A DNA stretch of 48,614 nucleotides from Pelargonium nanum. Its lineage: Eukaryota > Streptophyta > Magnoliopsida > Geraniales > Geraniaceae. Location of the stretch: positions 1 through 48,614 of the forward strand of contig JAYMTF010000157.1 of the NCBI GenBank assembly GCA_036897485.1, read 5' to 3'. Positions 1 to 11,056 of the stretch are shown piece after piece (position 1 is the stretch's first letter; every line of letters begins with the position of its first letter). The notes under the pieces are model-generated. The model was not told where the DNA came from. It did no database searches and saw only the letters and a program-made list of their open reading frames with translations. The translations under genes and the position numbers were made by a program.

Positions 1-646
1 GTAGGTGAAAAATTGAAACCCTTCGTTGAATTAGTCCCTTTTTCTTATTACAACTGAATTGATCTTATTAACAATCAAATCACTCTAGAAGACTTTTTAT
101 TTATATATTTATGTCAGTATATAAAATGTTTATACATATTTAGACTCTAAAATTTGTAGAATCAATAGTCGTTTTAATTATATATAAAAATTGGAGATCG
201 AGGTGGTGATTTTTTTTTTTTTTTTGAAGAAGACGAACATGTTTATTATTTTTTACAGAAAAATTGAATGCATCAATAACAATTAGAGGTTGCGCTTACA
301 AGTTACAATCACTCGTTGAGAGTGTAGTTTTCAAATAGAGCTATCTCTACTTTAATAACATATACACATAGTTTAATAGAGCAATCAATAAATATTATTA
401 TACTTAAACCATTTTGTACACTTGATGAATTAGTTTAATAGAGTTATCAATAAATATTATTGTATCATGTTCATTCATTAGCCAACACATCACTGTATGC
501 AATAAATTTATATATACTTAGTAAATAACATTAGTGCATTACTCTAATTAATTATATTAAAGTATTATATGACACATAATCAAAACAATACAGTTGGAAT
601 GATAAGAACAACATGATTGAATTGAAACAGTCCACAAATACAATAT
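1..646. other. AT-rich intergenic DNA, no gene seen
   Basis: No coding region with family resemblance is visible here. A T-run at 210-225 could be the reversed poly(A) tail of a retroelement, but no coding remnant adjoins it. A short direct repeat lies at 370-399 and 432-461 (core tcaataaatattatt). The stretch ends at the target-site duplication of the LINE that follows. Confidence 0.6.
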
Positions 647-663
647 AAATTGGTAACAAATGT
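647..663. repeat. Target-site duplication, 3' side of minus-strand LINE
   Basis: The sequence aaattggtaacaaatg (647-662), followed by a t shared with the tail, matches 1868-1883 exactly. It abuts the T-run that is the reversed LINE tail. Confidence 0.85.
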
Positions 664-1867
664 TTTTTTATAAACAAGCGGTACCTTTTATTTATAAACT
701 CGTAAGTAAAATAAAAGTACAAGGAAAAGATACTCGTAATCCATCAAGACATGCAAGAAGACGGATTAGAGATCCAAGCTGAAAGCGGGAACCTATTACA
801 AAAAGACATATCGAAGCAAAAAATAAGAGAAAAGCTAAAATTTTGAATACGAAGTAGAGTATCCTCGAACTTGGGGAATTGATGCCGGAATATTAAGTTG
901 TTACGTGCGAGCCAAATATGCCATAAAGAGATCAAGCAAATTGAATCCCACAAGTTTCGACTCAATTTGTTCCCACCAAAACCAGAAGACCAAGTCGTGA
1001 TAAGATCAAAGCATTCACAAGGCAATACCATGCAAATACCCCACCAATTAAAAACCCCATGGACGCTCTTTGTTCTGTCATGTTATGGCACATATGGTTA
1101 GCCCGCAACGCTCTTACTTTCCGGAGTGAGTTCCCGAGCATTGAAACTACTCTCACATCAAAAGCCTTAGCTATGTTTTATGTTCATGCATAGTGCCTGA
1201 ATTATGTAATTCCTTTTCCTTTTCGGTTTGGTGCTTGAACCCAACTTTTTGTTTGGATTCTAGCTAGTTGAACTTATCACTTGTACTTTTATTCGACCTT
1301 GTGTCACTTATAATAAAAGGTACTTATTGCTTATCGAAAAAAAATTAAAAATCTCATACCAAATCTTAATGGACCAAGGACACCACAGTAACAGGTGTGC
1401 ACAGGACTCAGGCTCCAAAGAACAGAGACTGCAGGTTGTAACTGAGTTGGCCGGTATACGTTGCCAAACAAGAAACTCCATACACGGGACACTATTTAAA
1501 GCGGCGAGTCAGGCGAAACATTGGATTTTCGGCGGGATTGAGGGTTTCCATATAGCTTTGAAACATGCGAGACGGATGTGTGGAGACTGGTTATATAAAA
1601 CATTAAAGGCATGCTTTGTCGCGAACTTAACGGACTTGGAGTGAGTCCATAAAAGCTTATCCGTGGACGCCGGTGATAGCGAAACCGATGACAGTAGGTG
1701 GATAAGCTCTTCCAATGAGCCATGCTCCCAACCCCGCAATGGACGACGGAAAGCAAGAGAAGGGGTGGTCCGAAGCATATCCAGAAGAAACGAAACCGGC
1801 TTTGACTTGAAAGAACACAGCGCAAAGAGCCGAGGGAACCGAGACTTGAGAGTGCAGTCCGAAACCC
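664..1867 (-). mobile_element. 5'-truncated LINE (non-LTR retrotransposon) relic, zf-RVT end
   Basis: Read on the minus strand, this segment encodes the C-terminal zinc-binding region of a plant LINE reverse transcriptase. It has the motifs LLWTHSKSVKFATKHAFNVL and FKAIWKPSIPPKIQCFA, then the cysteine/histidine pattern CSLC..CAHLLLWC, then LWHIWLARNNLIF after the nested insertion. One in-frame stop (TGA where the family has Trp) lies near 1509-1511. The 3' end is A-rich: T-run on the plus strand at 663-669. The element is bounded by a perfect duplication of aaattggtaacaaatg, at 647-662 and again at 1868-1883. Such a duplication is the mark of target-primed insertion and places the 5' truncation just upstream of the zf-RVT domain. 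The copy is non-coding as it stands. The intact duplication argues for a fairly recent insertion. Confidence 0.88.
1055..1342 (+). mobile_element. Nested 5'-truncated LINE 3' end, inserted in the older LINE
   Basis: The plus strand encodes LWHIWLARNALTFRSEFP, ending in a stop near 1190. It continues through a LINE-type 3' UTR (aataaaaggtacttattgct) to an A-run at 1337-1342. It is flanked by a 9-base duplication, aattaaaaa, at 1046-1054 and 1343-1351. Removing this segment and one duplication brings the two parts of the minus-strand zf-RVT domain together (...IWYEIFN followed by GVFAWY...). It is therefore a younger, oppositely oriented insertion of a related family. It encodes only the last 40 or so residues of a reverse transcriptase and is inert. 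Confidence 0.82.
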
Positions 1868-1884
1868 AAATTGGTAACAAATGT
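1868..1884. repeat. Target-site duplication, 5' side of minus-strand LINE
   Basis: This is the second copy of aaattggtaacaaatg. It directly adjoins the truncated 5' end of the minus-strand LINE and matches 647-662 without mismatch. Confidence 0.85.
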
Positions 1885-2593
1885 GAAATGACCTTTCAAA
1901 ATAATATGATTGAATTTGGTGACTTAATTTGATGTTGAGTTGACAATTTATTATATAAAAGCACATATTTGATCGGATCAAATAAATCCGTTTATTTAAT
2001 ACTAAATATCATTAGATTTTCTGATACAATTCAGTTCAAAAAATAAAATATGATCTGACATGTTCAAAACCATTTTAGGTAGAATTAGAATTTTGAAACT
2101 TTTTTTTTTTTTTTTTGTAGTATATTAAATTATTGTGTCTAACTGGTGCACAAATCACTTGGCCCCACATGAAGAATTCAATTCAAAAGGTCACAGCCAC
2201 TTCTATATTGGTCTTAATGGAAACTAGAGATTAATGACATGAACCATCTATGGTCCTTTTTTTCTTTCTTTTTTTGGCACATTTCACTCTAAATTCATAG
2301 CTGTGTTAATGATTTGAGATAAATCCGCATGGACCGTATCCACCAAAATCCCTTGATTTTTTGCTGTGAACTTTTAACCAAAGAACAACACAAACAATTA
2401 GTGGTAAACAAGAGGCAAGCAACTTCTCTGGAGCCAGTTTCATTTGACTTGGGTGGTCAACATATGCAAGAAACCAATGACTAATTTGAACCAAGAACAA
2501 AACCATCCAAATTTAGCCACAACAAGAGTACAAGACAACCTTAAGATTATCGATTCTCTTTTCCAATCCTATCTCAATACCCACATTCAGATT
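1885..2593. other. AT-rich intergenic DNA upstream of the PAR1 gene
   Basis: No coding region is supported. The stretch contains a T-run at 2101-2116. The last 200 bases are probably promoter and 5' leader of the gene starting at 2594, but no clear TATA box was identified. Confidence 0.5.
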
Positions 2594-3571
2594 ATGGCTT
2601 TTCCTTCTAAAATTCCTCTCACTCTCTTCTTCTCATCTCTCCTCCTCCAAGTCGCTCTAGGTACACATTTTTTGCCATTTCATTGGCTTATCTCATATAT
2701 TAATTCTCATGCATTTCTTGGTTAAATATTTATTGTGTGTGTATATAGGTGAGATGATATGTGAGGATTTGCCTGCGGAAGTGTGTGCATTTGCTATATC
2801 GACCTCCGGGAAGAGGTGTTTGTTGGAGACATCGCCGTTGGCGAACGGAGGCGTGGAGTGCCGGACCTCCGAGGTGGTTGTGGAGAAGATGTCTAATTAC
2901 ATAGAATCTGAAGACTGCATACGTGCTTGCGGCCTCGACCGGAAGTCCGTCGGAATGTCCTCCGACGCCTTCCTCGACCCTCAGTTCTCCGCCAAGCTCT
3001 GCTCTCACGGTTGCCTCCACAATTGCCCCAACATTGTTGACCTTTACTCCCATTTGGCCGCCGGAGAAGGTATGCGATAGAATCAGCATGTTGACATGAC
3101 ATTATCCAACTCGTTTGACACGACATGATCCAACACATTTGACATGTTATTAGTATTAATTTACAATTATACTTTTAAGCGTGTGTTAAGTGTGTTAGGT
3201 ATGTCCTGCATGTCACAACACGACTAATTAATCGTGCGTGAGTGCGTGTTGGATACTCAACACGAGCACGACACGATTATTAAACGCTCCCAACACAAAC
3301 ACAACATTAATATATACATGAGTTAAAACACGTTAATTTCATATCGTGTGGATGCATCATGGTGCACGAACACGACACAATTGATGGGTGGTGACATCAT
3401 GGTGCAGGTGCATTCTTGCCGGATCTGTGCGAGGAGCAGCGGCGCAGCCCACACCGTATAATGGCCGGGCTGTTTAGCAGCGGCAGAGGGGCGTCACCGG
3501 AAGCCCCCGGACCCACAGAAGATGCTCCTGCCTCGGCACCAGCACCAGAACCAACACCCATGTACATGTAA
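2594..3571 (+). CDS. PAR1-family (photoassimilate-responsive protein 1) secreted protein
   Basis: Three exons join in frame: 2594-2660, 2749-3069 and 3408-3571, giving 183 residues. Both introns are GT-AG and split a Gly codon after its first base. The protein opens with a hydrophobic signal peptide (MAFPSKIPLTLFFSSLLLQVALG). A cysteine-rich domain follows, with CEDLPAEVCAFAISTSGKRC, a second block around ESEDCIRACGLDR, and CSHGCLHNCPNIVDLY. This cysteine spacing is characteristic of the plant PAR1 family, which is induced by photoassimilates and has no established biochemical function. The last exon ends in a Pro/Ala/Glu-rich tail, as in many plant secreted or wall proteins. Coding sequence is GC-richer than its surroundings. 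The family assignment is firm; extracellular location is inferred from the signal peptide. Confidence 0.92.
3070..3407. repeat. Degenerate acacgacac-type repeat filling PAR1 intron 2
   Basis: The intron is dominated by variants of acacgacac / cacgacatg and related words, for example around 3110-3130, 3215-3285 and 3370-3380. It looks like a decayed dispersed element. No terminal inverted repeats or coding remnant could be seen, so the class is open. Confidence 0.45.
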
Positions 3572-4149
3572 ATTTACCCAATTACACAACACATGCTTTG
3601 CTCTAAATGTACCTTTTTTCTAAATTTATACTTAAGTTTTGATTGGACCCTGGGGGTTTCTTTAAACTTGGCTAGAGAGATTGTACTAATTATTCAAGAT
3701 TTTCATTAAGTGTATTTTTTTGTCAATACTGTATAAAAAAATTCATTGAAACTGTTTCCATGTTCTTTAGTTTGTGTTCTATATGGACTGTTTGACAATT
3801 CATGACTTAAGTCTTCACATTGCTTCAGAATAAAATTTTGGCAATAGCAAAAGAGATCAAAACTTACAATCAATACAATGAATATGTATGTTAATTAAGA
3901 TAGCAAATTTAACAAAAGCTTTAGCATGGTTAGACTACCATATTCTAGCCACTAAAGTATAGCCACTTTCATGTAAGCCTAATTAAGACTAAAATCTAAC
4001 AGACTAAATCTTAAATTCTAGAAATTGCTGTCTAGTTTTCACTTGTAATATTGTTAAGCATCATTGTTGTCAGCTCTGTACTGATACCATGACAGAACAA
4101 GAATCATCTCCATCCTTCAAACAGACTAGTTTTTTGCATAAGAATTCTC
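3572..4149. other. Convergent 3' flanks of the PAR1 and LisH genes
   Basis: AT-rich DNA lies between two genes that end toward each other. It should hold both 3' UTRs and polyadenylation signals. No further gene or repeat was seen. Confidence 0.5.
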
Positions 4150-6518
4150 CTAGGCCACCGATCTCAGCTGCCTTTTTGCTGCAATCCCAAACAAAGAAAC
4201 TAATCATTCCAGCCCGGACAAGGAAGAAAGAAACTAAGTGGAACGAAAAGGATAGAATGGGGAACTCACCAGGGCTTAAAATTCTGATGCATTTTGTTAT
4301 AGACTTCATTGTAGTTGTAGTTTCTGGACCTGCATGAACAGAGTCAACTCCATAAATTTCTATTTGAGAGTTGGATATTGTAATGAAATTATAATAAAAC
4401 TTTGTGAACTTCATTACATTGTAAATTGTCATCCTCTGAAGTGACTTTCACAGTTGATGAATACTCTGACAGAACTTGATCAGCACCCAAATTACCATTC
4501 CCTGATTCATGAGATGACCTGTGTATGATACATGGGATAGGAATGAGATGTCATTTAAAATAGAAGAAACTGTTGGTCTTACAAATGTAATGAGAACATA
4601 AGGAAACAAGAAACAATACCCTGAAATGTTGTCTGTAGAAAATGTAGGCTCACAAGGATAGCCAATCCCTTCACAACCAAGATCGAGATCAACTAGTAGT
4701 TCGGAGAAGGAAAAGTCTGCTCCAAAGATATCTAAATTAGGGAAGTCCATGTCAAACATATCTAGTTCCCGTTCAGACTCGGATGTTGAAGTCTTCTCAA
4801 CAATCTGATTATCCAAGCTCGCCAACTCATCAGAACCATCAAAATCTAGCCTTCCTTTGACATGACTCCTCTTACTTGACCTTTTCATGTTTGTCTTGGC
4901 TGGTGAGGTAGATATGCAATGGTTTCTCTCCACTGTGTAAGTGATGTGTTTGACAGGGCTCACTGTAAGTCTCTCTGATGAAATTACAGTGCAGCTAGTA
5001 GGGACAATCTCTTGGTGAGTATTTATGTTGGCACCATTAGCTGCAGGTGAAATATCCAGAGGAAAATTGGGTTTATCACTTAGAGGAGATATTGTTTGAG
5101 GAGGTGTCTGGGGAGTTGAATTGGATGGAGGGGACAACAAAGGCTTATTGAATAAACACTTGGCAACACTAGATCCCTGAACTGGTGATCCATCGGTCAC
5201 ATGACAGTAAGGTGATGATTGAATCAAAGAACATTGAGGATCATCCTTTTGAGAACTGGCTGAATAGTTTGATTGTGACATATTATCGTTACCTGAAAGA
5301 AGAATGATTTAGACAATGTCTTGGTTGTGGACACCAGTAATGCAATAGAGCATGAAACTCAAATGTATGATTGAAAAAAACTTACCTTTGGTCTCCATCT
5401 TCCTGGAGGGTGGCTTTCTGCAAGGTTTCTTGGCGGCCTGTTGGGTTTCTGGAGCCTTCACATCTTTTCTCTTATTAGTAGATAGTTGATTAGACATTGG
5501 TGTAGATTCCATGTTTCTGTTGGATGGCATTGACAATGGCAAAGAAGTTGGTGTGCTATACACATGACAACCTGGTGATAGAGAATCAAGGAAGCACATT
5601 ATTTTACAAAACTCACATTTTCTTAGAGTTGGCAAATTATATGCAGGACAGTCTCACAAACAAAACAATTGATTCCTACTACATCATTTGGGTATTAACT
5701 CATGCTAGCTTTTAATCAATACAAAATTTCAGCATTACAAGCTCTAACTTAGTAACATCATGAAGCAATTATGATATACACATTTTTGCATCCATGGATT
5801 AGAGGAGTGAGCTCAATAGGATGATTTAAAATGCACATTTTTTCCCAATCTCATTTTGAAGATGTAGAAGCTGATTCTGATTCAATTGTTTTATACAAAG
5901 TATCACCATACACATCATAGAAAATGCATCAATATCAGAAACCAACTTAATTTCTCAGGAACAGTGAATCTGATGAATCAATGAATCTAGCTGAGAAAAA
6001 TGGGTTGGGACTTAGGAGTAGTACCAATAGAGGAACCGCTATAACGGCTCGGCTGAGGAACAGCCGCCGGAATCTGCGGTGTAACGGTGGTAGCGCCGGC
6101 ATTGTAAGCGCTCATAACACCTTGCATACCCTGCAACAAGATCTGAACCCTTGATTTCTCTTGATCCAGCAACACCTTCTGCTCCTTCAAACAAATGTAC
6201 TCATCCAACATCGCCGCCAAACTCAGCAAACTCTTCGGCGCCTGTACCCAGAAAAAGAAACCACCACATTACAGCTCAAATTCCAAAACCCAGATCGAAA
6301 AACACAAAATTTTCACCGAAACTGATTAGAAACCAAGTGGGTACCTCTTGAACCGGAGATCTGGAAATGAGGGTTGCGGCTTCGGTTCTGAAGACGGAGC
6401 GGGTCTGCGAGTAGCAGTTGTCGGAGAGATACCGATCCACGATGAACGCAACTTGGACCGGAGTCACCTTCCCCTTCCCGAAATTGTCTGGTTTCTTGGA
6501 TTTGGTTTGCTTACCCAT
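4150..6518 (-). CDS. LisH-domain protein with acidic C-terminal region (plant-specific, probably nuclear)
   Basis: Seven minus-strand exons join without a frame break: 6345-6518, 6025-6241, 5386-5571, 4620-5292, 4418-4518, 4270-4329 and 4150-4178, giving 479 residues. The start is MGKQTKSKKPDNFGKGK; an upstream in-frame extension to 6635 lacks family character. Residues about 19-50 (VTPVQVAFIVDRYLSDNCYS...) form a LisH dimerisation motif. A short helical, coiled-coil-like stretch follows (LAAMLDEYICLKEQKVLLDQ). The middle is low-complexity, rich in Ser/Pro with many SP/TP sites, and has a basic cluster (MKRSSKRSHVKGRLDF, residues about 328-343). Residues about 367-398 are strongly acidic with spaced aromatic and leucine residues. 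The C-terminus reads MKSITKCIRILSPAKRQLRS. I recall plant homologues annotated only as LisH-containing or 'myosin-M heavy protein-like'. A role in transcription or the cell cycle is inference from composition only. Confidence 0.85.
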
Positions 6519-8118
6519 TTCCTTAGAATCTGTGCGATGAGGAAACAATGGAGGCTGCGTGAAAATTAAACGTTTTGTGAATGAAACTGTGAAAGCAAGA
6601 CGATTTGGGGAAGACGATGGAGGGAGTTTTAACAAACGCCGAAGAGAGGGCGCGGGAGTTTTTTGAAATGTTCTCGAGAGAACAAAATATGGGAGCGATG
6701 TGTTTTAGGCTTTTAGCGGTATTTGGACTCTGGCGAGGGAAAAAAATTTGGCGCTAAATCTAACATAAAATAATACATTATAGAATCTAAATCAATATTG
6801 ATTGGTTGATCGTTGACTCTATTATGTATTCGTTGCATGGTGATATTAGATAATTTGTACTATTCAGTTTTTGATTTCAAAATATAACATTTCTACATTC
6901 GTAATTATAATTGGGTGGTTTTTGCCATAATGTTTGGGATGAGAGTTGTGATTATATGAAAGTAGATATAAATTAAAAGAAAAACACTCATTCATCTGCT
7001 CCAACGGCTAATACATTAATAATACCATTAATTTTTATGGGAAACTAACAAAATCAATTCATGTGTTCATGTTATCCTTTCTAATACATATCACCATTTT
7101 TAGTTACTAACAAGGTTAATTGCAAAAAAGATACGTTGTAATTCGAAGATTTTGTACAAAATTACATTTTATTTGAAACGTTGCAGTAATTACATGAATA
7201 TTTTTTAAGTTGTTATGTTAATGATCTTGTTAATTTTGTTGTCAAAATGCCTAAAATGTCATTTTGTATTTAAGTGATGATGCGCCTGTTTTGACACGGT
7301 CAAATCAGACGCACTAAAATGTTTATCATCATGTTCACGTGTTGAGTTTCCAAATGTTTATTTGAGCTTTCGATTATGGATCTCGGGCATGTGACATATA
7401 CGCAATATAACACACCGTTAATGGTGACCCAATTGTATTTATGGGACATTGTAATAAATGTTATTAATTAGGATTCATCTCTCTTAATAAGACAATAGTA
7501 TTTATACTCATAAACAATGCCCGCCACGTGTCAATGTGGTTGGTTGTCGGCAAGGTAGGGTCTGAAGTGGACCCTACTTGTGGTTTGGGCTCTAGCTTCC
7601 CAAGCGCGCCATCTAACGAGTGATGGGAAAGCAAGACTTCTCGCACGTCCCTCACACACTGTAGGGAGCGTAAAAACCTTCTATAAGGTTCTACCACTCA
7701 AAGTAGTGTCGTCGTGTTTGAGAAAAATGACATGTCACGACAGTACTCCGGTGAGATAGGGAGCCTTCGAGGTGACCCAAAAATGCGATTTAAGCTTCTC
7801 ATATGTTTATTGGCCTTCCCCGGGCCCTTAAAAGTAACTTGAGCGCATTGGAATTGACCGAAAGACGATACGGGTCAGATACCATCTCTTGGGCTTAAAC
7901 CCATGGGCTCAAGCCCATACCGTCTTTGGTGGGTTAGTACGATGTGTCTATTTCGATGGCTCAAGCCCACGCATATTTAAACCCAAGGCTCAAGCCCATA
8001 CATATTTAAACCCATGGCTCAACCCTTACCAACATTATCCAGCAATATGATTTAATTTTCAGTTTTATTTCCATTTCAGTTTATCACAAACGAAACAATA
8101 ACAGAGCGAGTGTTGAAG
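6519..8118. other. Divergent intergenic region between the LisH and pTAC13 genes
   Basis: AT-rich DNA runs from 6660 to 7450. A GC-richer, possibly repeat-derived block follows at about 7490-7870, with no recognisable protein. The last 230 bases carry the site II cluster listed separately. No gene is supported. Confidence 0.5.
7890..7998. promoter_or_regulatory. Cluster of five site II (TGGGCT/AGCCCA) elements upstream of pTAC13
   Basis: TGGGCT or its complement occurs at 7890-7895, 7904-7909, 7912-7917, 7964-7969 and 7993-7998, about 120-230 bases before the pTAC13 start codon. Some sit inside a short repeated unit (atttaaaccca followed by tggctcaagccc). Site II (TGGGCY) elements bind TCP-family factors and are enriched upstream of plant ribosomal, mitochondrial and plastid-biogenesis genes. 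That fits the downstream gene. Actual use as a promoter is inferred. Confidence 0.55.
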
Positions 8119-11056
8119 ATGAAGCAGGGGCTTCAATGGAGTCCTTGCCACCACCACTCGCTCTTCATAGCCTCCCGTCCCTCCCTACCCTTCCCAATCC
8201 GCAGAACCAGACGCTTCAACACCATCTCCGCCACCGCCGAATCCACCGAGACCCAAGAGCTAACAGCCAGAGAGAGAAGGCAGCTCAGGAATAAGAACCG
8301 AGAGAGCAAAGCCTATGACTGGAAGGAAGAGGTAAACACTAAGCTCATCCAGAAAACGAAGCCGATTCATTGGAAGGAGCTGCTCAAATTCAACAGACTC
8401 GCCGACTTAGGTCCTCAATGGTGGACTCTTCAGGTTTCCAAGGCGGAGAGGCACACCAGATACCTTGTCGAAGCGCTTGCTGCGAAATACCCCGACTTCG
8501 AGTTTGAGGTAAATTGATTATTAACATTCTCAATTCTCGGTTCTTGTAAATGGTTTGTTGCAGAATGACTGTCGCATCAGTGTCATGTTTGCTTGTAGTT
8601 CTTAAGATTTTTGTTCATAGAGAAGTTGCAAACCCTTGCGAGGCGAATTGGAATTTCAATTTCAATCAGTGTAGTGTATTTGATTGAGACACTAATATTA
8701 TCTGCTGCTTTGTTAGTAGTTTTGAAGTTATTGTGACAACACAGGTTAATTTTTATTTTTATTTTTTCAATTAGATGATTATTTAGTATGAAATTTTGGT
8801 ACGAGTTTGTAGTTTGTGTTGCAGTGCATATTGTTAGCTGAAATTCAACTGGAGTTACTGGAAGACAGTCAAAATAAAAGCGAGCTGAGCATTTAAAGCT
8901 GAAACGGGTTAATCATAGAGACATTATTTATCTTAGGAACAGACCCGAAATTTGAAGGAATTCATGGGATATATCTCGTCTCAAAACCCTGTTATGCAAT
9001 TGCTCTTTGTTCCTCTGTATTATTTACATTTGCTAGCTTTTTTCTCTTAAGACCTTTGTTTAAGAACAATAATTTTGTAGCAGCCAAGTGCATTATGCCT
9101 CTGTTAACATGCCATAGAAGTAATTGTTTGATGAAATTACGGGCTCTTTCGAATGCACATGGAAGTTACCGAGTTGTCTTTATCAAGCTAAATGCCCAAC
9201 TCCTTTGCACTTGAGAAAATGGTTGGCAGAACATGTCGGCAGATTATTGTGTTCATTGCTATACTCTGCGACCAGAATCCTATATTAATAGAATGTGGGG
9301 TGGATCTACCTTGTTCCATATTGCATCATATGTATCCTTGTCTACTACAGTTAGCAGGCATGCCATTTGACAGTGCTCACATGTGTTTGTGAATGAGAAG
9401 AAGATTCAAATGAAAGCTCTTATGCCTAACTTTGATTGACATCATACTGAAAGATCATCATGCACGATCTTGTTTGACAATTTTCTATTTTCCAAAGAAG
9501 TGCTTGAACGTAGCTATGACTAGTGGTTCACTAAATAAAATTGTTCAAAATATTGGGGGAGGTTCTTCTGTGTCATCTTTGTAATACCGATTGATAAAAC
9601 ATGAAAGGTAGCCCTCTTTTTTCCTTTTATTCTGTTGGTTAAAGTAAGTTGCAGTATAAGGACGGTTTGCTTGAAAGAGTTTGTTTTCACGTTTGCTTTT
9701 CTTTTGTAAGATGTCATGGTTTGGAAGTTGAAGTTTTTTATCTTATGTACTAATTAGTAGATGAATTCACAAAAGTTCTTACAATTTTCATCAGAATCTT
9801 TTTTTTTTTTTTTGCTTCAGGTCTTTTCTCCTACCATTAATGTCAAAAAGAAATTAAAGAATGGCACCATCTCTGTCAAACCGAAATCCCTATATCCTGG
9901 CTTTATTTTTTTAAGATGTGTGCTCAACAGAGAGTTACATGACTTTATAAGAGTACAGAGTGGAGTTTATGGTTTTCTTGGATTCCAAGTGGACAGGTGA
10001 GTTTCTTATTTTGCTTGAAAGATTTGCTAAAAGTACATGTTGGTAGATCAGGAAAATGTTCGTATCTAATTTGAAATTACTGTTGCTGAAGTTTGTTTTA
10101 CCTTTTTAAATCTTAATGTGCTGTTGTTCCTAATGAAAGTTCACATAAAAATTTAGCTCCAATTTGGAAATTATCAGGGCTATATCTCCCACCCCCACCC
10201 CTCTTTTGAAATGACATTGTATAATTCCTGAACTTCCGATCTCCACAAGGTTTTCTTGAGGTATCTTGGCTCTTATTACATGTATGATAGCCAAGTTATT
10301 AATGACCTTTTGTTTTGACCTGAACTTATGTGCCTGATAAAAACAGAACTTAACTGGAGTTAATAAACGAAATGACGACCAAGGATCATATTCAAGAAGA
10401 ATAAAAAAAACAGAAAGCGTTAAGCCACGCTTTTTATCTACCTTCTTCCAGATGTTGGTTAAAGCTAGATGTCATTTTGGCTCCCTGTCTTTTTTGTTTA
10501 CTTTTGAATTGATTTAATGTGAAGCTATTCTTTCTGATATCTCAGTAAAGTGCCGGTAAAAATGCCCAAGCCAGTACCTATTCAGGAGATTGAAGCGGTG
10601 TTCGAAGAAGTAAAAGTTACACAAGAGGAGACTGACAAAGCTTTTGAGGAAGAGCAGCAAAAAGATGAAATGATCAAATCTGATATGGTCATTGGTGTTA
10701 CTCATCCAGATGTAGATAATGATACAGTATCTATTGCGGGTTCCAAGCCAAAAAGGAAGTCCAGAAAGAAGTCCAGCCCTCTTGAAAAACTTCCTCTTCG
10801 GGGATCAACTGTTCAAATCGTATCCGGGGCTTTTGCGGATTTCAGTGGCAGTGTTAAGATGCTGAACCGCAAAACTGGAAAGGTATACCGTATCTGTGAG
10901 AACTGTAATGTTCATTTAGTATTTATGCTCTCATGAAACTGGATATCGGGTTTTCAACCATATTTTATCTTGCAGGTAACTGTTGAAGTTACAGTGTTTG
11001 GCAAAGAGAGTTTAGTAGACCTAGATATTAGTGAAATTGTTGCAGAGACAAACTGA
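8119..11056 (+). CDS. PTAC13: Plastid NusG-like / KOW protein, pTAC13
   Basis: Four exons, 8119-8508, 9821-9996, 10546-10882 and 10976-11056, join in frame to 327 residues, matching the usual size of plant pTAC13 (about 330). The first 40-45 residues are Ser/Arg-rich without acidic residues, like a chloroplast transit peptide. A NusG N-terminal (NGN) domain starts near residue 101 (WWTLQVSKAERHTRYLVEAL) and continues through LYPGFIFLRC. A Glu-rich linker and a basic patch (KPKRKSRKKS) follow, then a KOW domain from about residue 271 (LPLRGSTVQIVSGAFADFSG) to the C-terminus. Family knowledge: pTAC13 is found in plastid transcriptionally active chromosome preparations and resembles bacterial NusG, which couples to RNA polymerase during elongation. 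Intron 1 is 1.3 kb. The ATG chosen is preceded by in-frame GTG and TTG codons only. Confidence 0.92.

Noticed and set aside
1663..1932. Plus-strand open frames across the LINE relic
   Set aside because: They are antisense shadows of the minus-strand reverse-transcriptase remnant and have no family character.
6276..6635. Longer N-terminus for the LisH protein, starting upstream of 6518
   Set aside because: The extension is not protein-like, and MGKQTKSKKPDNFGKGK directly precedes the LisH motif.
7464..7697. Minus-strand open frame of 77 residues
   Set aside because: No recognisable domain; the region looks like non-coding or repeat-derived DNA upstream of pTAC13.
9192..10000. Open frames inside intron 1 of pTAC13 as separate genes
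   Set aside because: One is intronic noise; the other is exon 2 of pTAC13 preceded by intron sequence.
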